NCBI GenBank assembly: GCA_018241325.1
Contig: JAFEEB010000019.1
Span: 1-60,160, forward strand
DNA: 60,160 nt
Direction of reading: 5' to 3'
From: Pseudomonadota bacterium
GTDB taxonomy: Bacteria; Pseudomonadota; Gammaproteobacteria; Burkholderiales; Burkholderiaceae_C
Part shown: positions 17,689 through 27,740 of the stretch, one piece after another
Numbering within the stretch: the stretch's first letter is position 1
Layout of the letters: every line of letters starts with the position of its first letter
The notes under the pieces: model-generated
Databases searched by the model: none
Told to the model about the DNA's origin: nothing
What the model saw: the letters and a program-made list of their open reading frames with translations, nothing else
Made by a program: the position numbers and the translations under genes

Positions 17689-19215
17689 ATGACGGGCCTG
17701 TTCATCGATCTGCATGTGCTGGTTCTGGGTCTGGGCCAGTCGGGCCTGGCCATGGCCCGCTGGTGCGCGCGCCAGGGAGCCCGCGTGACGGTGGCCGACA
17801 CGCGCGAGCAGCCGCCGCAACTCGGGGCGCTGCAAGACGCGGTGCCCGGCGCACGCTTCGTCGCCGGCCCGCTTGCGGCCGCCTTGCTGGACGATCCGAC
17901 GCTGCGCGCGGTCTACCGCAGTCCGGGCCTGCTGCCCGCCGAGGTGGCCGACCTGGTCGCCGCCGCGCAGGCGCGCGCGCTGCCGGTGGGGGGCGAGCTG
18001 GACTTGTTCACCCAGGCGCTGGCCCATTTGAAAGCGGAGCAGGGCTACGCGCCGCAGATCGCCGCCATCACCGGCACCAACGGCAAGACCACCGTGACCG
18101 CGCTCACCGGCCAGCTCGTCGAGCGTGCCGGCAAGTCGGTGGCGGTGGCCGGCAACATCGGCCCCAGCCTGCTCGATACGCTGCAAGAGCGCATCGATGC
18201 GCAGGCGCTGCCCGAGGTCTGGGTGCTGGAGTTGTCGAGCTTCCAGCTGGACGCGGCGCACGGCTTCGAACCCACGGTGGCGACGGTGCTGAACCTGACG
18301 CAAGACCACCTCGACTGGCACGGCGACATGGACGCCTATGCGGCGGCCAAGGCGCGCGTGTTCGGCCAGGCGGGCGTGATGGTGCTCAACCGCGACGATG
18401 CGCGCGTGGCCGCCATGCGACCGCCCGTGCCGGCCAAGCCCGCGAAGGGGCCACGCCCGCCGGCGCGGCCGGTCATCACGTTTGGCGCCGGCATGCCCGC
18501 CGAGCCGGGCGACTTCGGGATCGAGGTGGTGGGCGGCATGGCCTGGCTGGTGCGCGCGCTGGAGGCCGACGAGACCCTGCGCCGGCGCAAGGACGCCGAA
18601 CCCGAGCTGCATTTGCAGCGCCTGATGCCGGCCGATGCGTTGCGCATCCGCGGCCGGCACAACGCCGTCAACGCCCTGGCCGCGCTGGCGCTGGCCGTCA
18701 GCTGCGGCTGCGCGCTCGGCCCCATGCTGTACGGCCTGCGTGAATACCGCGGCGAGCCGCACCGGGTCGAGCCCATCGGCGTGCTGAACGCGGTGGAGTA
18801 TTTCGACGACAGCAAGGGCACCAACGTGGGCGCCACCGTGGCCGCGCTGCAAGGCCTGGGCGCCGAGCGCCGCGTGGTGGTGATCCTGGGCGGCGAGGGC
18901 AAGGGGCAGGACTTTGCGCCGCTGACCGATCCGGTGCGCCGCTTTGCGCGTGCGGTGGTGCTGATCGGGCGCGACGGCCCGCTGATCGGGCAGTCGCTGC
19001 AGGCGGCGGGCGTGCCGGTGCGCTCGGCCGCCACGCTGGATGAGGCCGTTGCCCTGGCGGGCGAGCTGGCGCAAGCCGGTGATGCGGTGCTGCTCTCGCC
19101 CGCCTGCGCGAGCTTCGACATGTTCCGCAACTACGAACATCGCGCGCAGGTGTTTCGCGAGGCCGTGCAGGCGCTGGCCCGCGCCGCCGGCAGCGAACTG
19201 GAGACCTTGGCATGA
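17689..19215 (+). CDS. murD: UDP-MurNAc-L-alanine--D-glutamate ligase MurD
   Basis: Mur ligase adding D-Glu to UDP-MurNAc-L-Ala. The 508-residue protein has the N-terminal Rossmann-like domain ([15 protein letters not shown]), the P-loop TGTNGKT (128-134), [11 protein letters not shown], and the C-terminal DDSKGTN motif that binds the substrates. It is longer than the E. coli enzyme (438), partly because of a Pro/Lys-rich insert at about 245-260 ([16 protein letters not shown]). It starts four bases after mraY and overlaps ftsW by four. Confidence 0.95.
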   Translation: MTGLFIDLHVLVLGLGQSGLAMARWCARQGARVTVADTREQPPQLGALQDAVPGARFVAGPLAAALLDDPTLRAVYRSPGLLPAEVADLVAAAQARALPVGGELDLFTQALAHLKAEQGYAPQIAAITGTNGKTTVTALTGQLVERAGKSVAVAGNIGPSLLDTLQERIDAQALPEVWVLELSSFQLDAAHGFEPTVATVLNLTQDHLDWHGDMDAYAAAKARVFGQAGVMVLNRDDARVAAMRPPVPAKPAKGPRPPARPVITFGAGMPAEPGDFGIEVVGGMAWLVRALEADETLRRRKDAEPELHLQRLMPADALRIRGRHNAVNALAALALAVSCGCALGPMLYGLREYRGEPHRVEPIGVLNAVEYFDDSKGTNVGATVAALQGLGAERRVVVILGGEGKGQDFAPLTDPVRRFARAVVLIGRDGPLIGQSLQAAGVPVRSAATLDEAVALAGELAQAGDAVLLSPACASFDMFRNYEHRAQVFREAVQALARAAGSELETLA

Positions 19216-20480
19216 ACGCCGCAAGCAAGGCCCTGGATGGCCTCACCGGCGGCAAGCGCCGGCGCGCCGCCGCCAAGCGCGAGGGCGAGCTGCCCGTGCG
19301 CATCAGCGGCAGCGAATACGCGCGCACCACCACCACGCCCTCGCGCGTGCTGGGTTTCGATCAGGCCCTGATCTGGGCCTGCGTGGCGCTGCTGGCCTTT
19401 GGCCTGGTGATGGTGTATTCGGCCAGCATCGCGCTGCCCGACAACCCGCGCTTTGCGCGCTACAGCGCCAACTACTTCGTGGTGCGCCATGCCACCTGGA
19501 TCGGCCTGTCGCTGCTGACGGCCCTGATTGCGTTCCAGGTGCGCATGGACTGGTGGGAGCGCATGGCGCCCTGGCTGTTCGTCATCACGCTGGTCTTGCT
19601 GATCGCGGTGCTGATTCCGCACGTGGGCATCGTGGTCAACGGCGCGCGCCGCTGGATCGGCTTCGGGCCGATCAACTTCCAGCCCTCGGAGCTGGCCAAG
19701 ATCGCCATCCTGCTGTACGCCGCCGGCTACATGGTGCGCAAGATGGAGGTCAAGGAGCGCTTTTTCCGCGCCGTGCTGCCGATGGCGATCGCCGTCGCCG
19801 TGGTGGGCTCGCTGCTGCTGGCGCAGCCGGACATGGGCGCCTTCATGGTGATCGCCGTCATCGCCATGGGCATCCTGTTTCTGGGCGGCGTCAACGCGCG
19901 CATGTTCTTCCTGATCGCCACCATCCTGGTGGTGGCCTTTGCCATGATGATCTGGACCTCGCCGTGGCGGCGCGAGCGCATCTTTGCGTATCTCGATCCG
20001 TTCAGCGAGGACCACGCGCTGGGCAAGGGCTACCAGCTCTCGCACGCGCTGATCGCCATTGGCCGCGGCGAGATCTTCGGTGTCGGCCTGGGCGGCAGCA
20101 TCGAGAAGCTGCATTGGCTGCCCGAGGCGCACACCGACTTCCTGCTGGCCGTGATCGGCGAGGAGTTCGGCCTCGTCGGGCTGATCTGCGTGATCGTGCT
20201 GTTCTTGTGGCTCACGCGCCGCATCATGCACATCGGCCGTCAGGCCATCGCGCTGGATCGCGTGTTCTCGGGCCTGGTGGCGCAGGGCGTGGGCCTGTGG
20301 CTGGGCTTTCAGGCCTTCATCAACATCGGCGTCAACCTGGGTGCACTGCCCACCAAGGGCCTGACGCTGCCCTTCATGAGCTACGGCGGCTCGGCCATCA
20401 TGGCCAACATGGTGGCCATCGCCATCGTGATGCGGGTGGATGCTGAAAGCCGCGAACTCATGCGCGGAGGCCGCGCATGA
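19212..20480 (+). CDS. ftsW: Peptidoglycan glycosyltransferase FtsW
   Basis: SEDS-family polytopic protein (422 residues, about ten helices) that polymerises septal glycan strands with FtsI. A 45-residue basic cytoplasmic N-terminus precedes the first helix. The SEDS signatures [10 protein letters not shown] and FQPSE, and [13 protein letters not shown] near the end, are clear. The last residues (LMRGGRA) are encoded by one arm of a perfect 18-base palindrome and by the left copy of an R3 element. Confidence 0.95.
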   Translation: MNAASKALDGLTGGKRRRAAAKREGELPVRISGSEYARTTTTPSRVLGFDQALIWACVALLAFGLVMVYSASIALPDNPRFARYSANYFVVRHATWIGLSLLTALIAFQVRMDWWERMAPWLFVITLVLLIAVLIPHVGIVVNGARRWIGFGPINFQPSELAKIAILLYAAGYMVRKMEVKERFFRAVLPMAIAVAVVGSLLLAQPDMGAFMVIAVIAMGILFLGGVNARMFFLIATILVVAFAMMIWTSPWRRERIFAYLDPFSEDHALGKGYQLSHALIAIGRGEIFGVGLGGSIEKLHWLPEAHTDFLLAVIGEEFGLVGLICVIVLFLWLTRRIMHIGRQAIALDRVFSGLVAQGVGLWLGFQAFINIGVNLGALPTKGLTLPFMSYGGSAIMANMVAIAIVMRVDAESRELMRGGRA

Positions 20481-20488
20481 GTTCGCGG
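20450..20488. repeat. Perfect 18-bp inverted repeat at the ftsW stop
   Basis: CCGCGAACTCATGCGCGG, the three-base loop AGG, then its exact reverse complement. It spans the last codons and the stop of ftsW. The transcript would fold into a very stable hairpin that hides the GGAGG and ATG just at the stop. No T-run follows, so it is not a typical terminator. Confidence 0.85.
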
Positions 20489-20567
20489 TTTCGCCAAAAC
20501 CGAGAAGCGTGCGACAGCACGCCATGCCGCGCCAGCGGCATGTTGATGCGGGGAGGGCGCGCATGAG
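20460..20567 (+). repeat. R3 start-duplicating element between ftsW and murG, with a 29-codon mini-ORF
   Basis: Two 22-base copies (ATGCGCGGAGGCCGCGCATG and ATGCGGGGAGGGCGCGCATG, each followed by AG), 20/22 identical, start at 20460 and 20546. Each carries a Shine-Dalgarno sequence and an ATGA junction. The intervening DNA encodes a 29-residue ORF (20477-20566) that overlaps the ftsW stop at its start and the murG ATG at its stop, and ends in the same LMRGGRA as FtsW. Confidence 0.65.
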
Positions 20568-21636
20568 TCAGCCCTGCGCACTTGTGATGGCGGGCGGCAC
20601 CGGCGGCCACATCTTCCCCGGCCTGGCCGTGGCCGACGCCCTGCGCGAGCGCAACTGGCGCGTGCACTGGCTGGGCGCGCCCGGCAGCATGGAGCAGCAG
20701 CTGGTGCCCCCGCGCGGCTATCCCTTCGAGGCCATCGACTTCGGCGGCGTGCGCGGCAAGGGCCTGACGACCCTGGTGCTGCTGCCCTTGCGCCTGCTGC
20801 GCGCCTTTGCGCAAAGCATTGCCGTGATTCGCCGCGTCAAGCCCGACGTGCTGGTGGGCCTGGGCGGCTACATCACCTTCCCCGGCGGCTTGATGGGCGT
20901 GGCGCTGGGCAAGCCGCTGGTGCTGCACGAGCAGAACTCGGTGGCGGGTCTGGCCAACAAGGTGCTGGCCGGCATCGCCGACCGGGTGTTCACGGCTTTT
21001 CCGGGCGTGCTGGCCAAGGCGCGCCGGGTGCAGTGCGTGGGCAACCCCTTGCGCGCCGAGTTCGCGCAGGTGCCCGGGCCCGAGCAGCGCTTTGCCGGCC
21101 GCAGCGGCCCCTTGCGCCTGCTGGTGGTGGGTGGCAGCCTGGGCGCGCAGGCATTGAATGATGTCGTGCCGCAGGCGCTGGCGCGCCTGCCGGTGGATCG
21201 GCGGCCGGTCGTCACGCACCAAAGCGGCGCGCGGCAGATCGACACGCTGCGCGCCAACTATCAAGCCGCCGGGGTCGAGGCCGATTTGCGGCCCTTCATC
21301 GACGACATGGCCCGTGCCTACGCCGAGGCCGATCTGGTGATCTGCCGCGCCGGCGCCACCACGGTGACCGAGATCGCCGCCGTCGGCGCGGCCGCGCTGT
21401 TCGTGCCCTTTCCGCATGCGGTGGACGACCACCAGAGCAGCAACGCGCGTTTTCTGGTCGATCAGGGTGGCGGCTGGCTCATTCAACAGGCCGACTTGAC
21501 GCCCGAAGCGTTGATGCAATTGCTTCAAAAAATGGAGCGGCCCGCGCTGTTGCAGCGGGCGCTGAAGGCCAAATCGATGCAAAAACTGACCGCCACGCGC
21601 GAGATCGTGGCCGCCTGCGAGGAGTTGGCTGCATGA
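20563..21636 (+). CDS. murG: Lipid II synthase MurG
   Basis: Peripheral membrane GT28 glycosyltransferase (357 residues) that adds GlcNAc to lipid I to form lipid II. The N-terminal donor loop [10 protein letters not shown] (11-20), [24 protein letters not shown] and the C-terminal UDP-binding region ([20 protein letters not shown]) are all present. The start has GGGAGGG eight bases upstream, supplied by an R3 element. It overlaps murC by four bases. Confidence 0.96.
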   Translation: MSQPCALVMAGGTGGHIFPGLAVADALRERNWRVHWLGAPGSMEQQLVPPRGYPFEAIDFGGVRGKGLTTLVLLPLRLLRAFAQSIAVIRRVKPDVLVGLGGYITFPGGLMGVALGKPLVLHEQNSVAGLANKVLAGIADRVFTAFPGVLAKARRVQCVGNPLRAEFAQVPGPEQRFAGRSGPLRLLVVGGSLGAQALNDVVPQALARLPVDRRPVVTHQSGARQIDTLRANYQAAGVEADLRPFIDDMARAYAEADLVICRAGATTVTEIAAVGAAALFVPFPHAVDDHQSSNARFLVDQGGGWLIQQADLTPEALMQLLQKMERPALLQRALKAKSMQKLTATREIVAACEELAA

Positions 21637-23051
21637 AGCACGCCATCCGCCACATCCACTTCGTCGGCATCGGTGGCTCGGGCATGAGCGGCATCGCCGA
21701 GGTGCTGCACAACCTGGGCTACCGGGTCTCGGGCTCCGACCTGGCCGACAGCGCCGTGCTGCACCGCCTGGCCGCCAGCGGCATCCGCACCTTTGTCGGC
21801 CATGCCGCCGAGAACGTGGCCGACGTCGATGCGGTGGTGACCTCCACGGCGGTCAAGGCCGACAACCCCGAGGTGCTGGCCGCGCGCGCGCGCCGCATTC
21901 CCGTGGTGCCGCGCGCCATCATGCTGGCCGAGCTGATGCGCCTCAAGCAAGGCATCGCCATTGCCGGCACGCACGGCAAGACGACCACCACCAGCCTGGT
22001 GGCCAGCGTGCTGGCCGAGGCCGGGCTGGACCCCACCTTCGTGATCGGCGGGCGCCTGAACAGCGCCGGCACCAACGCGCGCCTGGGCGCGGGCGACTAC
22101 ATCGTGGTGGAGGCCGACGAGTCCGACGCGTCCTTCCTCAACCTGTCGCCGGTGATGGCGGTGGTGACCAACATCGACGCCGACCACATGGAGACCTACG
22201 GGCACGACTTCGCTCGGCTCGAGAAGGCCTTCGTCGATTTCCTGGCGCGCCTGCCCTTCTACGGCACCGCCATCCTGTGCGTGGAGAGCGCGGCGGTGCG
22301 CGAGATCATCGAGCAGGTCACCAGTCCCATCACCACCTACGGCTTCGGCGAGCAGGCGCAGGTTCGCGCGGTCGATGTGCGTGCCGCGGGCGGCCAGATG
22401 CACTTCACCGTGCAGCGGCGCAACGGCGTGCAACTGCCCGATTTGCCGGTGGTCCTCAACCTCGCGGGCGAGCACAACGTGCTGAACGCGCTGTCGGCCA
22501 TCGCGGTGGCCGTCGAGTTGAACGTTCCCGACGACAAGGTGCAAAAGGCGCTGGCCGAATTCACCGGCGTGGGCCGGCGCTTTCAGCGCTACGGCGAGTT
22601 GCCGGCGCCCGGTGGCGGGCACTTCACCCTGATCGACGACTACGGCCACCACCCCGCCGAGATGGCGGCCACGCTGGCGGCCGCGCGCGGCGCCTTTCCG
22701 GGGCGGCGCCTGGTGCTGGCCTTCCAGCCGCACCGCTACACGCGCACACGCGACTGTTTCGACGATTTCGTGCAGGTCATCGGCCGCGCCGACGCCGTGG
22801 TGCTGACCGAGGTTTATGCCGCCGGCGAGGAGCCCATCGTGGCCGCCGACGGCCGCGCGCTGGCACGCGCGCTGCGCGTGGCCGGCAAGGTCGAGCCCGT
22901 CTTCGTGCCCGACGTCGCGGACCTGCCGCGCCAGCTGGTCGAGCAGCTGCGCGAGGGCGACGTGGTGATGTGCATGGGCGCGGGCTCGATTGGTGGCATT
23001 CCGGCGAAAATCGTTGATTTGCTACAAAAATCTGAGCATAATCCGGACTGA
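21633..23051 (+). CDS. murC: UDP-MurNAc--L-alanine ligase MurC
   Basis: First Mur ligase, joining L-Ala to UDP-MurNAc (472 residues). It has the Rossmann [14 protein letters not shown] (12-25), the P-loop GTHGKTTT (112-119), EADESDASF and [11 protein letters not shown]. The C-terminal domain has DDYGHHPAE and [10 protein letters not shown]. The order after murG and before ddl is standard for the cluster. Confidence 0.96.
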   Translation: MKHAIRHIHFVGIGGSGMSGIAEVLHNLGYRVSGSDLADSAVLHRLAASGIRTFVGHAAENVADVDAVVTSTAVKADNPEVLAARARRIPVVPRAIMLAELMRLKQGIAIAGTHGKTTTTSLVASVLAEAGLDPTFVIGGRLNSAGTNARLGAGDYIVVEADESDASFLNLSPVMAVVTNIDADHMETYGHDFARLEKAFVDFLARLPFYGTAILCVESAAVREIIEQVTSPITTYGFGEQAQVRAVDVRAAGGQMHFTVQRRNGVQLPDLPVVLNLAGEHNVLNALSAIAVAVELNVPDDKVQKALAEFTGVGRRFQRYGELPAPGGGHFTLIDDYGHHPAEMAATLAAARGAFPGRRLVLAFQPHRYTRTRDCFDDFVQVIGRADAVVLTEVYAAGEEPIVAADGRALARALRVAGKVEPVFVPDVADLPRQLVEQLREGDVVMCMGAGSIGGIPAKIVDLLQKSEHNPD

Positions 23052-23062
23052 GCTCAAGCACC

Positions 23063-24037
23063 ATGCAGCAACCCAAGCTTCAATTCGGAAAAGTGGCCGT
23101 GCTGATGGGCGGACGGTCGGCGGAACGCGAGGTTTCGCTGATGTCCGGCCAGGGGGTTCTGACCGCGCTGCGCGCCCGCGGCGTCGATGCCCATGCCTTC
23201 GATCCGGCCGAGCAGCCGATGGACGAACTCCGGCGACAGGGCTTTGCGCGCTGCTTCATCGCGCTGCATGGCCGCTACGGCGAGGACGGCACGGTGCAGG
23301 GAGCGCTGGAGCTGCTGGGCATCCCGTACACGGGCTCGGGCGTGATGGCCTCCAGCATCGCCATGGACAAGGTCATGACCAAGCGCGTGTGGCTGGCCGA
23401 CGGGCTGCCCACGCCGCGCCACGTGTGCCTGGCGCCCGACCGCCAACAGCGCGAGGCGGTGCGCGCGGTGCCCGACGAGCTGGGCCTGCCGCTGATCGTC
23501 AAGCCGCCGCGCGAGGGCTCGTCCATCGGCGTGACCAAGGTGCGCGGCTACTCGGACATGCAGGACGCCGTGGCCTTGTCGGTGCGCTACGACCCCGATG
23601 TGCTGTGCGAGGAATTCATCGAGGGCGAGGAGGTGACCTGCCCGGTGCTGGGCGCCGGCATGCACGCCCGCGTGCTGCCCGTCATTCGCATCGTGGCGCC
23701 CGAGGGCGCCTACGACTACCAGAACAAGTATTTCACCGATGAAGTCAAGTACCAGGTTCCCAGCGGCCTGCCTGCCGCCGAGGAGCGCGAGATCCAGCGC
23801 ATCGTGCTGCAGGCCTACCGCACCCTGGGCTGCCGCGGCTGGGGCCGCGCCGACTTGATGATCCGCGCCAGCGATCGCAAGCCCTTCCTGCTCGAGATGA
23901 ACACCTCGCCGGGCATGACCAGCCATTCGCTGGTGCCGATGGCGGCCCGCGCCGCGGGCATCAGCTACGAAGACCTGTGCTGGCAGTTGCTGGCCGACGC
24001 CGCGCTGGACTACGCCGGGCCGGGAGCGAAGCCATGA
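23063..24037 (+). CDS. ddl: D-alanine--D-alanine ligase
   Basis: ATP-grasp enzyme (324 residues) making the D-Ala-D-Ala used by MurF. It starts with [16 protein letters not shown]. The [13 protein letters not shown] and PYTGSGV loops bind the first D-Ala, [11 protein letters not shown] is the ATP-binding strand-loop, and [14 protein letters not shown] carries metal ligands. It sits in the usual dcw position (ddlB). The ATG lacks an obvious Shine-Dalgarno sequence and lies 11 bases after murC. It ends in an ATGA overlap with ftsQ. Confidence 0.95.
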   Translation: MQQPKLQFGKVAVLMGGRSAEREVSLMSGQGVLTALRARGVDAHAFDPAEQPMDELRRQGFARCFIALHGRYGEDGTVQGALELLGIPYTGSGVMASSIAMDKVMTKRVWLADGLPTPRHVCLAPDRQQREAVRAVPDELGLPLIVKPPREGSSIGVTKVRGYSDMQDAVALSVRYDPDVLCEEFIEGEEVTCPVLGAGMHARVLPVIRIVAPEGAYDYQNKYFTDEVKYQVPSGLPAAEEREIQRIVLQAYRTLGCRGWGRADLMIRASDRKPFLLEMNTSPGMTSHSLVPMAARAAGISYEDLCWQLLADAALDYAGPGAKP

Positions 24038-24843
24038 GCACGTCGATGAGCCTGCCGTTCGACGTGCGGCTGATGAACTTCACCACCGCCATGCTGGCCT
24101 CCGGCCTGTTGCTGGCCGCGGTGGCCGCCGGCCTGTGGTGGGTGCTGCGCAACCCCATGTTCACCATCGGCCAGATCACCGTGACCGGCGACACCCGCCA
24201 CAACAGCGCGGCCAGCCTGCGCGCCGCGGTCGAGCCGCGCCTGAAGGGCAATTTCTTCACGCTCGATCTGGGTGCCGCACAAGCGGCCTTCGAGCGGGCG
24301 CCCTGGGTGCGCAAGGCCACGGTGCGGCGCGAGTTTCCCAACCGGCTGTCGGTCGATCTGCAGGAGTACGTGCCCGTGGCGCAGTGGGGCGAGGGCGACA
24401 CCCACCTGGTCGATGCCAAGGGGCACGTTTTCGAGGTGAGCGACTTCGACAGCGATGACTCCGACCTGCCGATGCTGATCGGCCCGGACGGGCAGGCCGA
24501 GCAGGTGCTGGACATGTACCGCGCGCTCGATCCGCTGATCGAACCGCTGGACGTCGCCATCGCCACGCTCGAGCTGCAGCCGCGCGGCCACTGGCACGTG
24601 GTGCTGGACAGCGGCGCGGACATCGAGTTGGGGCAGGGCTCGCAGGCCGATCTGGTGGCGCGCCTGGCGCAGTTTGCCGGCACGGTCAAGGAAGTGGCCG
24701 CGCGCCACCAGCGGACCGTGGAGGCGGTGGAGAGCGCCGACCTGCGCCACCCCGGCGGCTATGCGCTGCGTTTGCGCGGGGTCAGCACCACGCGCACGGG
24801 TACCGGCCCGGCTCCGCGCGGCACCCCGCGCCCGGCGCGTTGA
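24034..24843 (+). CDS. ftsQ: Cell division protein FtsQ
   Basis: Bitopic divisome scaffold of FtsQLB (269 residues). Cytoplasmic N-terminus to about 12, membrane helix at about 17-37, POTRA domain at about 45-113 ([16 protein letters not shown]...[14 protein letters not shown]) and the FtsQ/DivIB beta domain after it. The C-terminal 20 residues are Thr/Pro/Arg-rich and probably disordered. The gene overlaps ddl by four bases. Confidence 0.94.
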   Translation: MSTSMSLPFDVRLMNFTTAMLASGLLLAAVAAGLWWVLRNPMFTIGQITVTGDTRHNSAASLRAAVEPRLKGNFFTLDLGAAQAAFERAPWVRKATVRREFPNRLSVDLQEYVPVAQWGEGDTHLVDAKGHVFEVSDFDSDDSDLPMLIGPDGQAEQVLDMYRALDPLIEPLDVAIATLELQPRGHWHVVLDSGADIELGQGSQADLVARLAQFAGTVKEVAARHQRTVEAVESADLRHPGGYALRLRGVSTTRTGTGPAPRGTPRPAR

Positions 24844-24874
24844 AACACAAGAACACGAGAACGACGGACACGCA

Positions 24875-26104
24875 ATGGCAAAAGAGTTCAAGGATCTGAT
24901 CGTCGGGCTGGACATCGGCACCGCCAAGATCATGGTGGTGGTGGCCGAGGTACTGCCCGGCGGCGATCTGCGCCTGGCCGGCCTGGGGGGCGCGCCCAGC
25001 AATGGGCTCAAGCGCGGCGTGGTGGTCAACATCGACGCCACCGTCTCCAGCATCCAGCAGGCGCTGAAAGAGGCCGAGCTGATGGCCGACTGCAAGATCG
25101 GCCGCGTCTACACCGGCATCACCGGCAGTCACATCCGTGGCATCAACTCCAGCGGCATGGTGGCGGTGCGCAGCAAGGAGGTCTCGCCCGCCGACGTGAT
25201 GCACGTGGTGGAAACGGCCAAGGCCATCAACATCTCCAGCGACCAGCGCCTGCTGCTGGTGGAGCCGCAGGAATTCATCATCGACGGCCAGGACGTGCGC
25301 GAGCCCGTGGGCATGAGCGGCATGCGCCTGGAAGCCAAGGTGCACATCGTCACCGGCGCGCAGAGCGCGGCCGAGAACATCGTCAAGTGCGTGCGCCGCT
25401 GCGGGCTGGAGGTCGATCAGCTGCTGCTCAATCCGCTGGCCTCCAGCCACGCCGTGCTGACCGACGACGAGCGCGAACTGGGCGTGGTGTGCGTGGACAT
25501 CGGCGCCGGCACCACCGACGTGGCCATCTTCACCGGCGGTTCGATCCGGCACACGGCGGTGGTGCCGATCGCGGGCGACCTGATCACCAGCGACATCGCC
25601 ATGGCGCTGCGCACGCCGACCATGGACGCCGAGGACATCAAGGTGGCGCACGGTTGCGCCAAGCAGCTGCTGGCCGATCCCGACACCCAGGTCGAGGTGC
25701 CCGGCCTGGGTGACCGCACGCCGCGCATGCTCAGCAAGCAGGCGCTGGCCGGCGTGATCGAGCCGCGCGTGGAAGAAATCTTCCAGCTGGTGCAGCAGGT
25801 CATCCGCGAGTCCGGCTTCGAGGAAATTCTCTCCTCCGGCGTGGTGCTGACGGGGGGCAGTTCGGTCATGCCCGGCATGATCGAGCTGGGCGAGGACATC
25901 TTCCTCAAGCCCGTGCGCCGCGGCGTGCCCAAGTATTCGCGCGCGCTGTCCGACATGGTGGCCCAGCCACGCGCGGCCACCGTGATGGGCCTGCTCGAAG
26001 AGGCGCGCCTGGCGCGCCTGCGCGGCTTCAAGGCGGCGCAAAAAACCAGCGGCGTCAAGTCCGCCTTCGGCCGCATCAAGGAATTCATCGTGGGGAACTT
26101 CTGA
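24875..26104 (+). CDS. ftsA: Cell division protein FtsA
   Basis: Actin-like ATPase (409 residues) that tethers FtsZ filaments to the membrane. The N-terminal phosphate loop GLDIGTAKI, the SHUT/1C domain insertion (about 85-160) and the second phosphate motif DIGAGTTD are visible. The C-terminal amphipathic membrane-targeting helix is FGRIKEFIVGNF. The start has no clear Shine-Dalgarno sequence (ACGACGGACACGCA). Confidence 0.96.
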   Translation: MAKEFKDLIVGLDIGTAKIMVVVAEVLPGGDLRLAGLGGAPSNGLKRGVVVNIDATVSSIQQALKEAELMADCKIGRVYTGITGSHIRGINSSGMVAVRSKEVSPADVMHVVETAKAINISSDQRLLLVEPQEFIIDGQDVREPVGMSGMRLEAKVHIVTGAQSAAENIVKCVRRCGLEVDQLLLNPLASSHAVLTDDERELGVVCVDIGAGTTDVAIFTGGSIRHTAVVPIAGDLITSDIAMALRTPTMDAEDIKVAHGCAKQLLADPDTQVEVPGLGDRTPRMLSKQALAGVIEPRVEEIFQLVQQVIRESGFEEILSSGVVLTGGSSVMPGMIELGEDIFLKPVRRGVPKYSRALSDMVAQPRAATVMGLLEEARLARLRGFKAAQKTSGVKSAFGRIKEFIVGNF

Positions 26105-26211
26105 CCATGCACCACCTGGCCCGACGCGCCTTGCTGCGCCCCATTCCCCCGCCAGGGCCCGCCATCGGGCGGCCGCCCTGAGCGGCGGCGCGTCCGGGGG
26201 CGTTCATGGCA

Positions 26212-26241
26212 TCGACAGGTTTTTCGTTCAAAAAATATCGT
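26212..26241 (+). promoter_or_regulatory. Candidate ftsZ promoter
   Basis: In the 176-base ftsA-ftsZ gap, TCGACA (26212-26217), an 18-base spacer and TATCGT (26236-26241) sit in an AT-richer patch 40-70 bases upstream of ftsZ. Extra promoters here are known in other bacteria. The match is moderate. Confidence 0.35.
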
Positions 26242-26280
26242 TTTACCCAAGGCAACTGCAGGCACGAACAGGAGTACATC

Positions 26281-27519
26281 ATGAGCATCGAAATGATTGA
26301 AACCGAGGCGTTCAACTCGGGCACCCAGATCAAGGTGATCGGCGTGGGAGGGGGTGGCGGCAACGCGGTGGACCACATGGTCGAGCGCCGTGTGCAGGGC
26401 GTCGAGTTCATCTGCGCCAACACCGATGCTCAGGCGCTCTCGCGCGTGCTGGCGCAATCGGTCATCCAGCTGGGCGGCTCGGGCCTTGGCGCCGGCAGCA
26501 AGCCCGACAAGGGGCGCGAGGCCGCCGAGGCGGCGGCCGACGAGATCCGGCAGGCCATCCGCGGCGCGCACATGCTGTTCATCACCGCGGGCATGGGTGG
26601 CGGCACCGGCACCGGCGCCGCCCCGGTGATCGCGCGCATCGCCAAGGACATGGGCATTCTCACCGTGGGCGTGGTCACCAAGCCCTTCGACTGGGAAGGG
26701 GGCCGGCGCATGACCAATGCCGAGACCGGCCTGGCCGAGCTGGAGGCCAACGTCGATTCGCTGATCGTCGTGCTGAACGAGAAGCTGCTCGAGGTGCTGG
26801 GTGACGACATCACCCAGGACGAGGCGTTTGCCCACGCCAACGACGTGCTCAAGAACGCCGTGGGCGGGATCGCCGAGATCATCAACGACTACGGCCACGT
26901 CAACGTGGACTTCGAGGACGTGCGCACCGTGATGGGCGAGCCCGGCAAGGCCATGATGGGCACGGCCACCGCCAGCGGCCCCGACCGCGCGCGCATCGCC
27001 GCCGAACAGGCCGTCGCCTGCCCGCTGCTGGAGGGCATCGACCTGTCGGGTGCCAAGGGCGTGCTGGTGCTGATCACCGCGGCCAAGGGCAGCTTCAAGC
27101 TGAGCGAGTCGAAGGCGGCCATGGAAACCATCCGCGCCTACGCGTCGGACCAGGCCCATGTCGTCTATGGCGCCGCCTACGACGATGCGCTGGGCGACGA
27201 GCTGCGCGTCACCGTGGTCGCCACCGGCCTGTCGCGCCAGGGCGCTGGGCGCCGCCAGCCCATCACCGTGGTGCAGGGCGGTCTGCGCACCGGCACCGAC
27301 AACCAGTTCTACGCCCAGGCTTCGGCCGACGGTTCGTCGCTGGGCGCCAGCCGCCCGGCCATGGGCCAGGCCAGCTACGACCCGGCCATCGTGCCCAAGG
27401 TGTGGACCTCGCCGCGCAATATCGACCGCACGCACGCGGCCGCGCGCGTCGATGCGCTGTCCTCGGGCGGCATGGACGACTTCGAGATCCCGGCCTTCCT
27501 GCGCAAGCAGGCGGATTGA
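26281..27519 (+). CDS. ftsZ: Cell division protein FtsZ
   Basis: Tubulin-like GTPase (412 residues) that polymerises into the Z-ring. GTP-binding signature GGGTGTG (106-112), GVGGGGGNAV near the N-terminus, and the T7 catalytic loop with Asn208, Asp210 and Asp213 (NVDFED). A linker of about 60 residues leads to the conserved C-terminal peptide DDFEIPAFLRKQAD, which binds FtsA and other partners. The start has AGGAG seven bases upstream. Its TGA is also the first three bases of an R2 element. Confidence 0.97.
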   Translation: MSIEMIETEAFNSGTQIKVIGVGGGGGNAVDHMVERRVQGVEFICANTDAQALSRVLAQSVIQLGGSGLGAGSKPDKGREAAEAAADEIRQAIRGAHMLFITAGMGGGTGTGAAPVIARIAKDMGILTVGVVTKPFDWEGGRRMTNAETGLAELEANVDSLIVVLNEKLLEVLGDDITQDEAFAHANDVLKNAVGGIAEIINDYGHVNVDFEDVRTVMGEPGKAMMGTATASGPDRARIAAEQAVACPLLEGIDLSGAKGVLVLITAAKGSFKLSESKAAMETIRAYASDQAHVVYGAAYDDALGDELRVTVVATGLSRQGAGRRQPITVVQGGLRTGTDNQFYAQASADGSSLGASRPAMGQASYDPAIVPKVWTSPRNIDRTHAAARVDALSSGGMDDFEIPAFLRKQAD

Positions 27520-27690
27520 AGGGATCGCCCCCAGTCTCCACTCGCTGCGCGATGTTGCGCCTTCCCCCTTCCGGGGGCATCACCAGTGGCCGGGGGGACC
27601 CCGGCCACGGTGACCGCTGGCTTGGCCTGCTCCGCGGCCGTTCGGCTCTTTGGGTTTCACGCTCTGGCGGTCGTGTTGCGCCGTGTGCAG
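27517..27690 (+). repeat. R2 structured 3' element, copy A (after ftsZ)
   Basis: Begins with TGAA (the ftsZ stop), then CCCCCAGTCTCCACTCGCTG and CGCGATG. Hairpin 1 is CCCCC-TTCC-GGGGG. Hairpin 2 is a perfect ten-base stem GTGGCCGGGG-GGA-CCCCGGCCAC (27586-27608). Then come GGCTTGGCCTGCTCCGCGGC and a diverged right end. It lies between ftsZ and lpxC. Confidence 0.75.
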
Positions 27691-27725
27691 GCGCGTTGAG
27701 TCCTGCATCTTGATCGTGCAAAAAC

Positions 27726-27731
27726 TAAAAT
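27726..27731 (+). promoter_or_regulatory. Candidate -10 box of lpxC
   Basis: TAAAAT ends only nine bases before the lpxC ATG. If used, transcription would begin within two or three bases of the start codon, and no Shine-Dalgarno sequence is present (GACGCCCCT). No good -35 box is visible at the expected distance. Confidence 0.35.
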
Positions 27732-27740
27732 GACGCCCCT

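Noticed and set aside
22990-23050. A further R1 copy at the murC end (TTTGCTACAAAAATCTGAGC)
   Set aside because: Only a few bases match the R1 core and the sequence codes for the normal MurC C-terminus.
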